NCBI GenBank assembly: GCA_038496675.1
Contig: CM076650.1
Coordinates: forward strand, 21,430,110 to 21,494,109
Source of the DNA: Rachycentron canadum
Lineage: Eukaryota > Chordata > Actinopteri > Carangiformes > Rachycentridae
Direction: 5' to 3'
DNA length: 64,000 nt
Made by a program: the position numbers and the translations under genes. Below, one piece after another: positions 1-12,260 of this stretch. The notes beneath the pieces were generated by a model that was not told where the DNA came from, made no database searches, and was given only the letters and a program-made list of their open reading frames with translations. The stretch's first letter is position 1. The number at the start of each line of letters is the position of its first letter.

Positions 1-222
1 AAATTGACCCAGATGTCATGCTGTGCTAACAAGGACTTGAAACTAGTGATTGAAACTATAAACCTTTTCGGAAAAGATTTACTGAGGTGATAAATCAAGT
101 GGCAAGTAGAGTTGTTTTCCCATAGACATCAATACAATTGGACATTTTTTCGCAACCAGTGGAGTAATCACCTGCTGGCCTTTAGATAGTACAAGTTCAT
201 TTTTCACATATCAAAGAAGGAC
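1..222 (+). repeat. MITE-like dispersed repeat, copy A (3-prime part, cut by window edge)
   Basis: This is the 3-prime half of the most abundant interspersed family in the window. Shared landmarks, in order, are a block like 'gaaactagtgattgaaac', 'ggtgataaatcaagtgg', 'catagacatcaatacaa' and 'gcaaccagtggagt'. The same blocks recur in the same order near 14.6, 26.4, 30.1 (reverse), 53.9 and 63.5 kb. The 5-prime part lies outside the window. I recall this sequence type as common in percomorph genomes, probably a non-autonomous DNA transposon. The class is inferred; the repetition is seen directly. Confidence 0.75.
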
Positions 223-224
223 AA

Positions 225-480
225 AGATGCACAAAAATGTTTTCAAAAATCAATGGCTTTAGAAATGTTGGTATAAAGGTCTGAAAAAAGCTGGACTGGC
301 CATGGAGGCGTGACCTCAACCCCATCCATCATCTTTGGAATGAATGCCAGCTGACAGACTGCCAACCGAGAGCCAGGCCTTATCGCCTGACACCGGAGTC
401 CGACCTTAGTATTCTCTTGTGGCTGTTTGGGAGCAAATTCCTGCAGCCAGGTTCTAATATCTCGGTGTATGAGGTCTGAG
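225..480 (+). pseudogene. Tc1/mariner-like transposase remnant (C-terminal part)
   Basis: Conceptual translation from about position 290 gives LDWPWRRDLNPIHHLWNEC, then after a short disruption RARPYRLTPESDLS. This matches the C-terminal region of Tc1-like transposases, where the usual pattern is a W-P-S-Q-S-P-D-L-N-P-I-E-H-L-W motif followed by R-A-R-P. The third catalytic acid (E of DDE/DDD) sits in the PIEHLW motif; here it reads H, so the site is lost. The reading frame breaks after the motif, and no N-terminal DNA-binding part is visible upstream, where MITE copy A abuts. It is a dead fragment. Confidence 0.7.
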
Positions 481-1709
481 CAAATGCATATTTATCATGG
501 AGCAAGGTTGAAGAAAGCAGCGCTTTGTCTGCGGAGACAGAAATAGAAACTTTGCAGCCTTATCGCCCTCTGAAAAGGATGGGGTCTGAAGTGTGGACAT
601 TATGATTAGGGTTAGGACAAATATTGGAATCTGTGGAACATATTTTACGAGTGACAGCCAAAGCCAGCAACACAATAGTCTTAACAACATATACCCATGA
701 CCACAACCTGTCATTATATATGGCTCCCCCGAGCTAAAAATGTTCAACTTAGATCAATAATTATATCTTATTACGTTTGTCCAAGATACCTGCTTTGAAA
801 CTTTCATGTTTCTATTTCTTTATCCACCACTGGTAGAATGAGTCCTTTGTCCACATATACACACACAAGTTACCATATCCACACACATACCTGCCTTGTT
901 ATAACACCAATCAGTCAGCTGTCAGAGGCGGAGAAGGTTTATGGCAGCTTTATGGGAGGTGAAGCAGCACTCGGTAGTCCATTTGGCTGCCCATATAAAT
1001 GACTCATCTGGTGTGTGTGCGTTTGTGTGGGTGAGTGCACGCAGGTGTGTGACATGCTGAGTGACTATGTAGCTCACCACCGGGCATTTGTGTGTTGTTG
1101 ATGCTTTTTCACATATCCTTGCACGGCACAGTGTTGTCCAGAGCGTGCACACAGAGAGTGAGTGCGCGGGGCGGAGTTACACGTAGGTGCGCTTCCATAT
1201 CCACGTGTTGTGAGGGCACATACCTGTCTGTTCTGTCGGGAAGTGGAGTAGATGAAGTCAACTGTGAATCTGTCTCTGGACCATTTGAGGTGTAAGATAC
1301 CAAGTCAGAGACACAGAGAGCTGGGCAGAGGGGAAGAATGGTAGGAGGAGAGGGGTGCTAAATAGAGATAAGAAAGAAAGGAAGAAAGAATCAAGGTATT
1401 TGTAATACATATTCAGCATTTGTATTATTTTGCCTTGAGACAGCAGTAGATCATGTCATCCTCCCCCTCAGTTGGTCAAGTTCACACCTCTTCAAATTGC
1501 CTCATCTTGATGAGCCTTTTTCTTTAAAACAGCCCGTGGATACCGGCCGCTGAAGGGACACCACAGGCTGTGAGGAAACAGATCACAAAAACATAAGAGA
1601 CTACATCATGTCAGTGCTTACTTGTGTTATTTAACAGTGTGCTGCTCTGTCTCTTGGTTTTCCATGAAGCTTTTGGTTGTTTAGCTTGACAGCCACAACT
1701 ATCACAAAT
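481..1709. other. Unassigned non-coding DNA
   Basis: I see no gene. There is a purine/pyrimidine-alternating GT-rich stretch around 1010-1060 and a GA-rich stretch around 1310-1395 (GAAAG/GGAA repeats). The short open frames here overlap each other on both strands and look like chance. Confidence 0.5.
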
Positions 1710-1794
1710 ATCCATCCATCCATCCATCCATCCATCCATCCATCCATCCATCCATCCATCCATCCATCCATCCATCCATCCATCCATCCATCCA
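1710..1794. repeat. (ATCC)n microsatellite, about 21 perfect copies
   Basis: An 85-bp uninterrupted tetranucleotide array. The same unit occurs at 23166-23209. The SINE at 18034-18337 ends in the complementary unit (ATGG-ATGG-ACGG-ATG), so such arrays may have grown from SINE tails, but no SINE body is recognisable beside this one. Confidence 0.97.
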
Positions 1795-4700
1795 ACTGAA
1801 GTTTGTCTGAAGTTTCAAATTGTCTAATAGTCTTCTGCAGTTGGAGACAACTGGTGCATGTTTGCCCAGAAAACCATCAATTGCCAATGTTCCCAACTCC
1901 TTGGTGGCCTTCCTCGGGCGAAACTCTACAAATGTGGATCAGTTGCAGAGCGTTGAGTTGTGGGATTTTTATCAGAAAGTAGAAACATGCTTTTGACACT
2001 GCATTTCTCATCCCATTTCTGGGTATTTCTCTGAGTAGCCCAGAAGGCATGGATTTTCCATTTAGAATTCAGAAGCTCCAATTACATTAAATGGCAGAGT
2101 GATATCAGACAAAGTCTAAGGGAAGCTTGACTTTATACTTTAAAGTCACAGTGAAACAGTAGTTAGAGCATCTTTAACTCCATATTTTATACTGAAGACT
2201 TCAAGAAGCCACTACCAATTTACTTGTGAACATTGAGTAGTTATGCTTCAATTCAACAAGAGAGTATTGAGACAACATTTCCTCTCAGTTTATGTTCTGC
2301 GCTGACAAATCACGTAACCAATTCCAAGAGAACAAACGCGGGACAGCAATTAGCTTTAGCCATGGGCTATTTTGTTCAGCACTGTCCACTGGGGAAATGG
2401 TGCAGTTTTATAGCAGAGGTGCAGTGATGCATAAATGCAGGTATACAGTGCTCTGAGCAGGAGGATTTACCATATGCCAGCCTAAAATAGCTACAGATGC
2501 ACATCAGCATATCTTTCATTCACAGTAATCTGTGGTGTCTGCTGCAAACAGGACTTTTGTTCCCTCACTTTAGTCTTCAGGGCAGCACCTCCCCACAGGC
2601 AACATTAGCACCCAGCTTGGAAAGAAATGCTGCCTGAAGGAGAGACTCTGGGAACAAATCACTTTCTGGGGCTCAGGAGGTTATTTCCAGTAGAGCTACA
2701 GTACAACCATGAACGGAAGAAACACACACTTCTTTCATTTGTGTGGACATCGTCATTTTCTATTTTTCTTCCTGTCCACTGATAAACCTAAATACCTAAA
2801 CCACACAATTTTTAGGTGTTGAGATGAACAACATCTAGGTGTAAAGGTTGTCCGAAGGTTGGTACCACAGTAAATTTCCATGTGGTCATTGCAATGCAAA
2901 GGTCAATTTATGGCGTGGTTTATATCATCAAAACTGTTCCATTTCTCACACTTCTGGAGATATAACAGTATAAATAGGCTGATCTAAGCCCCAGTGGAAT
3001 TTCATACTATTGTAATTGTCCATAATTTTTCTCAGAAATTCAACAAACAAGTCCAGCTGGTAATCATGTTTACAACATAGCCAAACAAAACTCACAATAT
3101 TTTCATGAATAAATCAGTAAATAATCCTTTCGCCATCAAGCCGTGATGAACAGCTCACTGTTCACTGTTGCTCCTTCTTGTTACTCCCTGTTACATTTCA
3201 TTGCCAAAGTGATGGTCCAATAGTCTTTTTTTTTTGCATAGGGAAGTTCCTAAGCGAGTGAAATGATAAGAGCAAGTTGAATTCTCAAAATGCTGAGGAA
3301 AGAAGCTTCACTCTCCTTTTGCATAGGATACACTGGACCATCCTTTTTGAGAGGAGAGGAGATAATGCCATCCCATAATTCCTTTAAAGTTGCACATCAT
3401 TGTAGTTTCACAATGGCAGACCCGCATCAATGTGGATCCAAGACTTATGATAGTCCTTTGATAGTCTTTGCCAATCTCCCAATCCACAAATACAATCAAA
3501 TCTAAATACAAACTCATATATGACCAAGGCCCTTTGATATTAGTGGCGCAACCTTTTTTACTTGTTACTTTGTCGACTTTCATATGTTGCTTTAACATTC
3601 ATATATATAATATTTTGTTGTTAGCTCCTATGAGCAATTGATGATTAATGTATCCTGTACATACCCTGTATGTATAAGCTAAAAACGTCCTTTCCTAGGA
3701 GTGATTCCCCTTTGGGCTGGAAACCTTAGTTGAATTGTTGGCCTAAAACAGTTGGTGTGTTTCAAGTAGGATACTTTAGTCAGTACAATGTCAATGATGC
3801 AAAGAATCAGCAAACAACAACCAAAAACCCCAGAGAGGCAGTAAGACCACCATCCTACAAGCCTCTGTCCCTTCTAACGCTGGCTTTTAAACCCTTCCCG
3901 CCCAGGCCAGGTGGATGGTGGAGATGTAATCAGGAACAGTTTGAAATTACGTTGGCGGTCCCATAGCCAAGACGTTGACCGTTGAGGGTGAGAGGTGACC
4001 ATAGTTTTATACTTGTTATTATACTTGTATTTCAAGTTTGAAATAAAGTTGGCTTTAAGAAATCCTAGTGTAAATGCAGTTGAATGTACTTAGTATCTTT
4101 TTTGTCTTAAAGTCCTTATGAATTTCAGTGACTTCAACACATTTTCCTTTGAGGTCAAGGCAAATTGGTTAGGAGAGGAGATTCTTGTTTTTTGTCTGTC
4201 TTGTTTTGTTGATGCATGTTTGATGAACAAGTCCTGAGCAGCTATTCTGTCAGCAATTGAACAGAGGAGGAGCAACTTGTGTCGCTGTTTGCATTACATC
4301 ATTGCAATAAAGAAAATAAAGAAGCCTGTCAACAACGTTGTCCAACACAATAACACTGAGCTCAGAATCCCTTGTGCATGTGTATTTAATTTAAATCCCA
4401 TGCCAGAGTGGAAGACTCTCGCAGCAATAATGAAAATTATTTTATATGGCGGCAACAGCTGAATGCAAAACATTATATGTGCATTACTGAAAAAATACTG
4501 GTCATGAAAAGTATCAAAAATTAGGTAAGCAATACCAAATCTTCCATGTGGAGAGACAGAGAGACAGGAGAGCAGATACTGGACCTTCCTCTACACTGCA
4601 CAATTACAGAGAAATGACTTTTTAAGTGAAATTCTCAAATTGTGCTTCACCTCAGTGCAAATAAAAGAGCTTTTTTCTTCATGTGTCACAATAGGTAATG

Positions 4701-5019
4701 CATGCACAGACAGCAGAAGCTCTGTTTGAAGACACTGTCCCCACTGAATTGCATTTGCATATGGTGGGTGAGTCAGGATAGGGGGGCTGCAGCATAGATC
4801 AAACAGGAATATTCGGTAAAATTTGAGACACAAGGCCCTGAGTGTTTTATCTTCAGAGAGCAAGAAGAAAGAGTACACAAAGAAAGAAAACAAAAAACTT
4901 AACTTTAACTCAGAAGACTCTTTATAATCACTGCATAAGTGATTCTGATAGCACCTAATTGTACACGATGGTCTCCTTGTCTTGGTTTCATGGCCCCCAA
5001 TTAAAACTGCAAACATCCC
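1795..5019. other. Unassigned non-coding DNA
   Basis: There are no convincing exons, RNA genes or recognisable repeats. Open frames in this stretch are short (under 145 codons), lack family motifs and often overlap frames on the other strand. The longest, on the minus strand at 4591-5016, has no recognisable domain. Confidence 0.45.
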
Positions 5020-5200
5020 ATTGGACAGAGTAAAGGGCCGTCCACACCAAGAACTATGAAGGTAACTATAAATATGTTCTAACTCAACTGGATGGCACAG
5101 ACACCACCACAGCTATAACTAACTATAAATAACAGCCAATTCAATTACATCTGAATTTTCAAGGCATCAGATTCAACATCTCACGTTCACAAAATAAAAT
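5020..5200. repeat. Possible short MITE-like repeat
   Basis: The sequence 'ccgtccacaccaagaact' followed by 'ggtaactataaatatg', and then 'agctataactaactataa', resembles a short teleost repeat with a 'cgttcacaccaagaacgataactataa' type of end. Only one copy is in this window, so this rests on memory alone. Confidence 0.3.
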
Positions 5201-7952
5201 AATCAACTAATGTATGAACCATGACACTCAGTAATTTCCACACGGCAAGGTGGATTAGAAAAATCTGACTGTGAATGCATTTTCTATCAGTAATAAACCA
5301 CCTCTATGGTGCTGAAAGACACACAGCACCACATCTGTGGCACAACAGCAGCATTTACTATTCCCATTAATAGGAATAATCATAAATCAGAGATAAATCA
5401 AGTGCTTTATCAATGATGTATATGCTGTTTCTGGCTGCCTCTATTTTGTAAACTAATTGATGATATAGGAAACACTTTTAAGTACAGCATAAAAGGTCAT
5501 CAATATCCATTTCGGAGCTTTGACACAGCTGGACTGAACATTATTGTTCATCAGCGTGGACGCTCTAATCGTTATTGTTGTTATAGTTATCATTATACTC
5601 ATCTTTCTTGGTGTGGGTAGCAATCTGCTCCTCATAATGTTTGTCAGCTTCTAGGTCTTTCTAACCATTTGTTTTCTGCTGAGGACTCTAGCTTTAAGAG
5701 AAAAAAATAGCCGATCTTACAATTCTAAAAATACAAATGTATTTTAAAAAAAATACAAATGTATTTTTATGGTTTCAGTAAGTTCTCAACACAGACTTAA
5801 ACTCTGTCCACAGTGGTTTACCCATCGCTGGCTGCTGCCAGCTGTGTGTCTCATTAGAAAGAAATGGTGTAAAGTTGTGTCAACTGATCAGTGATCTTGT
5901 TGCCCAATTAGAGGTGTAGAACAAGAAACCCGAGCCAAAGTTGACCCCTGAGAAGTAGAGATGCTGGAGACCCAGAGAGATCTGCTTTTTTACCTTTTAG
6001 AGCTGCAAAAGTAAGTTAGATACAGTATGAGGTTACTCTTGTTGATTGGTCAGAAGGAATCTCCAGGACCACCAGGTAGAGCAGTGAACTTAAATAGCCT
6101 GCAGTGGTTACTTTTGCAAAGCATTGCGTTAGCTGATAGGCAGAGAAGTACAGAAAGAATGGAAAGACAGTGAGAGAGAGAGGGCCCCCATGGAGACTTT
6201 GAGGAGAGAAATAAAGGCATTTTCTTTGTCTTTCTATGCCTCTCTAGTTCGTAAATGGTTCCCTGGGTGGGCTCAGGAGTGGAGTCAGAACTAAAAGTAG
6301 ACCAAAGAAAAGCCCCACTTATCTAGAGGAGAGGTAAGGTAATAGCTGGGTAGTTGAACCCCCTATGTTTATTCCAATCAAGGAAAGAAACTTTTCAGAG
6401 AGAAGCTACCTTAACACACACACAGACACACAAACGCACGTGTGTACATTTGTAGACTCTCACACACTCGATATTGCATGTTCAGGTGTATCTTTATTTT
6501 CCAAACTATAAGATACCTGCCTGGCTCTGACTCACTGCCAGAATATTCGTGATACACTGAAGATCTTGATTGTGACAGAGAACATGTCAGCATTGTAACA
6601 GGGCTAAATGTGGCTAGCTTTGATCCACTCCTGCCCCCCGTAGCCATGGAGATTTAAAACCCAAAAAGATGAAGATGTAGAATGGAGAAAAATGTCAAAT
6701 GGGAACAATTTGTAGTTGTTCCTACCTGAAGCATTTCACCACCTGTGGCCCAGCGCTGCTTTTTCAGTCTCCTCTTGGCTGCTGAACAGAAAACAGTAAT
6801 TTTATTTTCTTCTTTTTTGTTCTTTTTTTTTTTTAAACTTGTGTTCCAGTGTGGGATCGCTACCACACCTCCATCTATCTGCCTGTGGATATGTTTTTCA
6901 ATTTGAAATTTTAATACCATTTTCAAGAAATCATACCCCATTTCTGATTTATTTAGCCATCTAATGTCTTAATTTAGTAATTACCTTTATTGATTTTTTA
7001 TTTTTTTTATTTTATTACTAGCAGAGTCTGATATTACTTTGATGGATTCAAATTATATCATGTACTCACTATGAGTCACTATGGCGTCTGGTCCGCCCCG
7101 CAGATTTCAGGTTCCTCGCAGGCCATATGATAACTTCTTGCCTGTACAACAATGGCTGTTTTTAGCCAGACTGTTCAGTAAACAGCTGTTGATGCTAACA
7201 TCAAAAACTCAAAATAGCTTGAAAATAGCTCCTTCAGTGTATTTATTCTGAGTAGTTGCTGTTCGATAGTAGCTCAGTGTTAGTGGTTTCCTGTGCTATA
7301 GTCAAATTGCTTTCTCACTTACTTAAAGCTGCGTTTACTGTATTATTAAATTGTGCTTTCTGTTGCCATGGTCACCACCGGTGCTGCCAACTTAATCAGG
7401 GATAAAATGTGAGCTATATCAGGGACTATGGGGAGTAAAGTGAATGATATCTGAACTGAAAATCTTAACTGAGCTAATCGTCATAGACATTCACCTTCTT
7501 TTACACAATGGTTACATAATAATAATGCTCAGCGTCTCGGATTGATTCTGCAAATTCAAAAAATCATATTAAAAAAAGCAATTAACTGTACCTTTTTAAA
7601 CAGGAAAATATTCTACATCATGAAACCACAGGCATCCATGAAAAATCCCTTGCTGAACATGTAGCCTTTGCTTTATTTATCCGTCATGGCATCTGCTGCA
7701 TGTCTTACTCGCCAGCTTATCTATCTTCTTCTTGTTCTTGGTAAACAGTCGTGCCTGTTTTTCTTTCATTCTTGTGTCTTTTATCGTATTCATTTATTCA
7801 CTTGGATCCATCATCCCTGGCAGGCTCCGAGGAGCTCAGCTGGGGAGGACCAGCAGCCATTTTCTCCAACGAGCCATCGCCATGCCAACGGTGAGGTAAT
7901 TTAGCCTGTCTTTGTGGGTGCTGCAGCTACTGTTCCACCTGGACCACGTCCG

Positions 7953-7955
<3 letters not shown>
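5201..7955. other. Unassigned non-coding DNA with small simple repeats
   Basis: No gene is supported. At 5727-5768 the palindromic unit 'aaatacaaatgtatttt' occurs twice in tandem, separated by an A-run. There is a CA-rich stretch at 6411-6440 and a T-run at 6822-6834. The rest looks like ordinary AT-rich intronic or intergenic sequence. Confidence 0.45.
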
Positions 7956-7987
<32 letters not shown>

Positions 7988-8007
7988 TGTGAGTGTGTGT
8001 GTGTGTA
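7956..8007. repeat. (GT)n microsatellite
   Basis: A dinucleotide array with two interruptions (TCTGTGA). It generates a spurious histidine/threonine-rich open frame on the minus strand. Confidence 0.95.
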
Positions 8008-11000
8008 GTTTTGTGAATTATTAAATCCTGCAAGAGATGATTGTAATTTGACAAATATTAACATCTGCTCATAAACAGAGACCAGGTCACACCATCTTAT
8101 GACACACTTTGTTATCTCTGATGGAGGTTTGCGTGTGTGTGGCCTAATATTTAGATTAGGAATTATGAGGAAGACACAGCGGCCAGTCTGTGTGGGGAGA
8201 TGTGATTATACGGTGAGATATGAATTCAGTGCATCCATCCCTTACGTGAACAGATGAACTGCTAGCCGCCTGCAGAGACAAGCCTCCAGCACTGAGCTTT
8301 GGGTTGTCTTCTTTTGTTTTCTATGTTGTTCTTTTTTTTTATTTTTCCTGGAAGTAATTTCACCCTTCTCTTACAACCATATATACAGAATCAGAAATCA
8401 CCAACATAATTTTGTATTGCACGTTCATGGCTTCAGTAAAAAAAAAAAAATCAATTACCTTATGCTTGTCCTTGTTTTTGAAGAAGGCGTGACAATATTC
8501 TATCTGATGTATATAACAACAGATTCATAATACAAGAGGAAGTGGAAGCGGGAGATGGTAATGCAGTGGAAAGGCAGAAGTTTCTATATTGTCATCTGTG
8601 ATCAGGAGGAAAAGCACATGCATCTCTTTCCTGTCCATCTGCTGAGTCAAAAAGTTGTGCAGTGATTTCAAGCTTCCAAAAGAGTCTTCTAGACTCTTGA
8701 TTTTTAAACTTTATTATATTAAAAGTATATAAGTTTTGAGACCAAATATACCAAATTATACCTTACTATATCAAAGTGTCCATTCTAAATGTCAGAAATC
8801 ATGTTTTCATGTGGACAAAGAAAACAGAATGATAGACCATTGGATGTACACAATGAATGGTTGATGAAATAAATAGTTACCTGCATTTGCCAGGTGTAAA
8901 AATTTGTGAAACCACTTTAAGACATTTTATCTCCTGTGGCCCCAGCCTTAAAATAGAATCTGCTAATGATGGCGATGTTGATGGGCCTGCAGGCAGCCCA
9001 TGGAGCAAGTTCAAGCAGTTAGTAAGTGTGCAGGGCTTGTGTGAGCGTGCACGTGTTCATCAGTGTGTGTCTATCTGAGTGTGCAGGTGTTCTCGCATAC
9101 AAATGGTACACCTATTTTTGATCCTGTCATCCCTCTCCAAAACCACCCACAAGCTTCCCCAAAGGGTGGCGGTTTAAACACACAGTGAGCAACACACTCT
9201 AAAGCACCGAGAGCACAGACACACTGAAGATTTTCCTCCAAAGGAGCAAACAGTTAACTCTCTTCAAATCCCAAACCCCTTCATCTTTGTGTGTGTGTGC
9301 GTGTGTATGTGTGCACACATATACGTGTGTTCGTGAGATCGCTACTGTATAACAGTAGTGATCAGCCAACCACCAACACTCCCCACTGTTTACGCTGTGT
9401 TGTCAGAAACATCGGACATACAGTGACTGAACTAAGTCTGAAACCCAACAGAGATGCAGTTAAGGCATGTCTATATCTTCCACTCTGCCCGTCTCCCTAT
9501 TTTGAACCCTGTCTGCAGCATCCAACTTAGATTGTACCTACATATTTTGACCCCCGTGATTCCTTAGCTCTCTAATAGAGAGAAACAAAAGTGAGAATGA
9601 ATGGCAAGAAACTTTCTTGTTTTCTTGTACACTAAGGAATGTGAGACAAACCCCATGTAAACCAAACAAAGCTTGTTTGTTCTGTAAACCCTTAAAGACC
9701 AAACCACATACTTTTCTTTCCTTCTCATTCGCTTTCATCCTTGTTCGTTGTGTTTGCCAAATTGATTCCAAAACTTTGTGTACACACAGTATCAGCATTC
9801 ATATCTACAGATGTCAACACACTGACACATGCCAGACCAGACAGACTTTCAGGGAACATTTATGTAGCTTGTGTGTGAATGTGAACAACCCCAAAGAATA
9901 ATTCCAACGGCAGAATGGAAGATGGTGAAAGGAAAACCTTCCTGTGCGCTCAACTGCCTTATGATCCCTAACAGGCAGTCAGTCAGAACTAGACCGATCC
10001 AAAGGTGCAGGCCACACTGCTAATCAAAGACCCAATGATGGCCAAAGCGGGAGCAGCCAGTAAAGCAAGAACAAAGGCTCAAGCACTAAAGCAACACAAA
10101 CAGAGTGAACTCTTCTCTAATGGCTCTAATTGGAAAGCAGCAGGGGGAGGAAGGGGGGGACTGAATGTCAGGTGGTCACTGGAAACAGGCAACACGCTAG
10201 AAACAAGTAACAAACTGATGAGACGTGGCACAGAAAAACAGGAGCTGTTAAGTACACATAACACTGACACTAATATGCAGGTGAGGTGAAGACAGCATGG
10301 GCCATGGAAGAGGGGTCAGCAGTTGCCACGACAGAACCCTTCATCCCCTCAGGCATCCCTGCTGGGTGATCAGTGTGGGGATAGTGTAAGTCAAGGAGAA
10401 TAGCAACATATTGTCACATTATTTTTTTCTTCAGATGCATATAAATCTAAGATGCCACAAGATGCTGAGAGCCTCTGCCCTAATAGATAGCAAGTTGAAG
10501 GTGGGATTATTAAAGTAAAGCCAAGTTGACCATGTTGGTGCTAGAAACTTGGGATCCATCTTGAGGCTTGACCGACAGGGTGTAGGTTAGCCTGCCAACT
10601 TTTGGTACTTTACAGAGATACAAAACTCTGGTGCAGAGGCTTTGTGATAGTTTGGGTTATTCGACGTGGGGTTGTGTAAGGTACTTAGGCCTATATGTGG
10701 TGTATTACCTGCAGTACTGGGACAGAAGCTGAGTAATAAAAGCCAATATTTGTAAAGGGTGCACTATATTGTGAATATTTTTACCGCTTTATCTCACTGT
10801 CAAACAGACCTTTCCTGTGACACTACAACCCAACACTGAACTCATTTCAGAGATGGTGCACGTCTTGATCGCCATACAGATTTGACTGAGTGATTTTGAT
10901 CTTCTATAGCTGTGGCTAGTTGCTCTGAATATAGATATCAACACTCCACCAGCAACATTAAGAGAAGTCATGTTTACCGTGCTTCGCGTTTCTGGATTAT

Positions 11001-11600
11001 GTAATACCACGTCCAAATTGAAAAATCTGCACTTGTGAAGAGCAGTACTGAACCAAGCAGGAGTCTTAAATACCTATAAATAAATGAAAAAGCTTACAAA
11101 AGAGTTGAGAAATTCCTCATCATTATATTTATGTTGTTTTTTTTAAAAAATATACATATATTATAGCATTCCATATTATGTTTTATAATCTATAATTACA
11201 TTTCTGTATTTTATGTTTCAGGTATAAGCGGTGCTGTTGCTAAATAGCAGGTCAAAGTTTCCTTTGTCACATGCCAAGGTCCAATGTATGTTGATGTTAT
11301 GAAAAATATCACAAAGAAAAATATGGAAATATGATATTATGGAATACATCTATTGTAGGTTGTAGTGAGACAAATAGAGATGTTGCCCTGCAGGCTATTA
11401 AAAATGCATAATGAAATAGATTCAGGTGTTTTGTATGTGCAGTATTGCTTTTGCAGGCATCTACTCCACAACATCAAGTACAAGAATTGGTTACTGGGGA
11501 GTCACAATCCAACACAATGAGGGCTCTAGGAAACAACCATCAGGCCTCGAAAGTGTGAATTATAATTGTCATTGAACATACTGGTGAGTCTTTCCGCTTT
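8008..11600. other. Unassigned non-coding DNA
   Basis: No exon or RNA gene is recognised. Simple sequence includes a GT-rich run at 9285-9335. Open frames around 9538-9901 and 10005-10289 overlap on opposite strands without any known motif. Confidence 0.45.
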
Positions 11601-11619
11601 TCCACAAAGCCACTTACTA

Positions 11620-12260
11620 GTGTGAATGAATGTGCATCTTCAAACAATCTGTATTCACAATAATTATACACCTACATTAGTGTTTATTGTCGATGTCAAG
11701 CAGATACGTTTTCCCCATTCTTTGTCTCCAGCTTCGACTGAAAGAGTTGAGCAGCTGGAAACAAACATGTCATCAATGACACTTGAGATATGGAGCAGTT
11801 CACTTGCTGGAGGTGCCAGCTAATCTACCTCCACACTCACATCAAGCTCAGATTTGAGAGGCTGACAGAGTCGGACACCCCAGTAATTTGTCTGAAAAGA
11901 GGTGGATCACGAATGAGTTCCACCTTCTGGAACCGTTTAAAAGTAGAGGAAAATCCACAGCTCTGGATCCGAGACAAAGATCGAGTAAAAATAGTGAGAA
12001 AGAGTGTGGCAGTCCTGTCTTGTCCTGATGTGCCAGAAAACAATCTCGTCTTCAGCTGCCATTCTTTTCTCTGGCACCACGGGTACAAGGATTTCAGAGT
12101 GTGCTGAAAAGTTAAACTTACAGCTACTAAAGAAGACGATTTATTACCCGGTGCAGTCTGCCGACCTCAGACCCGAGGTTCATGAAGCCTGTACTGTAAC
12201 GCAGGAAGAGCTGATGACAGATATGAGGCTAACATCAAGAGCCTGTGTCTGATGTGGTTC
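11620..12260 (+). other. Unrecognised open-frame cluster, coding status doubtful
   Basis: Three overlapping plus-strand open frames (11626-11823, 11790-12107, 12004-12252) cover this stretch. The first ends with a heptad-like ERVEQLETNMSSMTLEIW; the second contains WNRLKVEENPQLWIRDKDR. They may represent one decayed coding segment shifted by frameshifts, since the sequence is less AT-rich than its flanks and hydrophilic residues dominate. I recognise no family. It could equally be chance. Confidence 0.2.

Noticed and set aside
1710..1794. Regular array considered as a CRISPR-like repeat
   Set aside because: It is a simple tetranucleotide microsatellite with no spacers.
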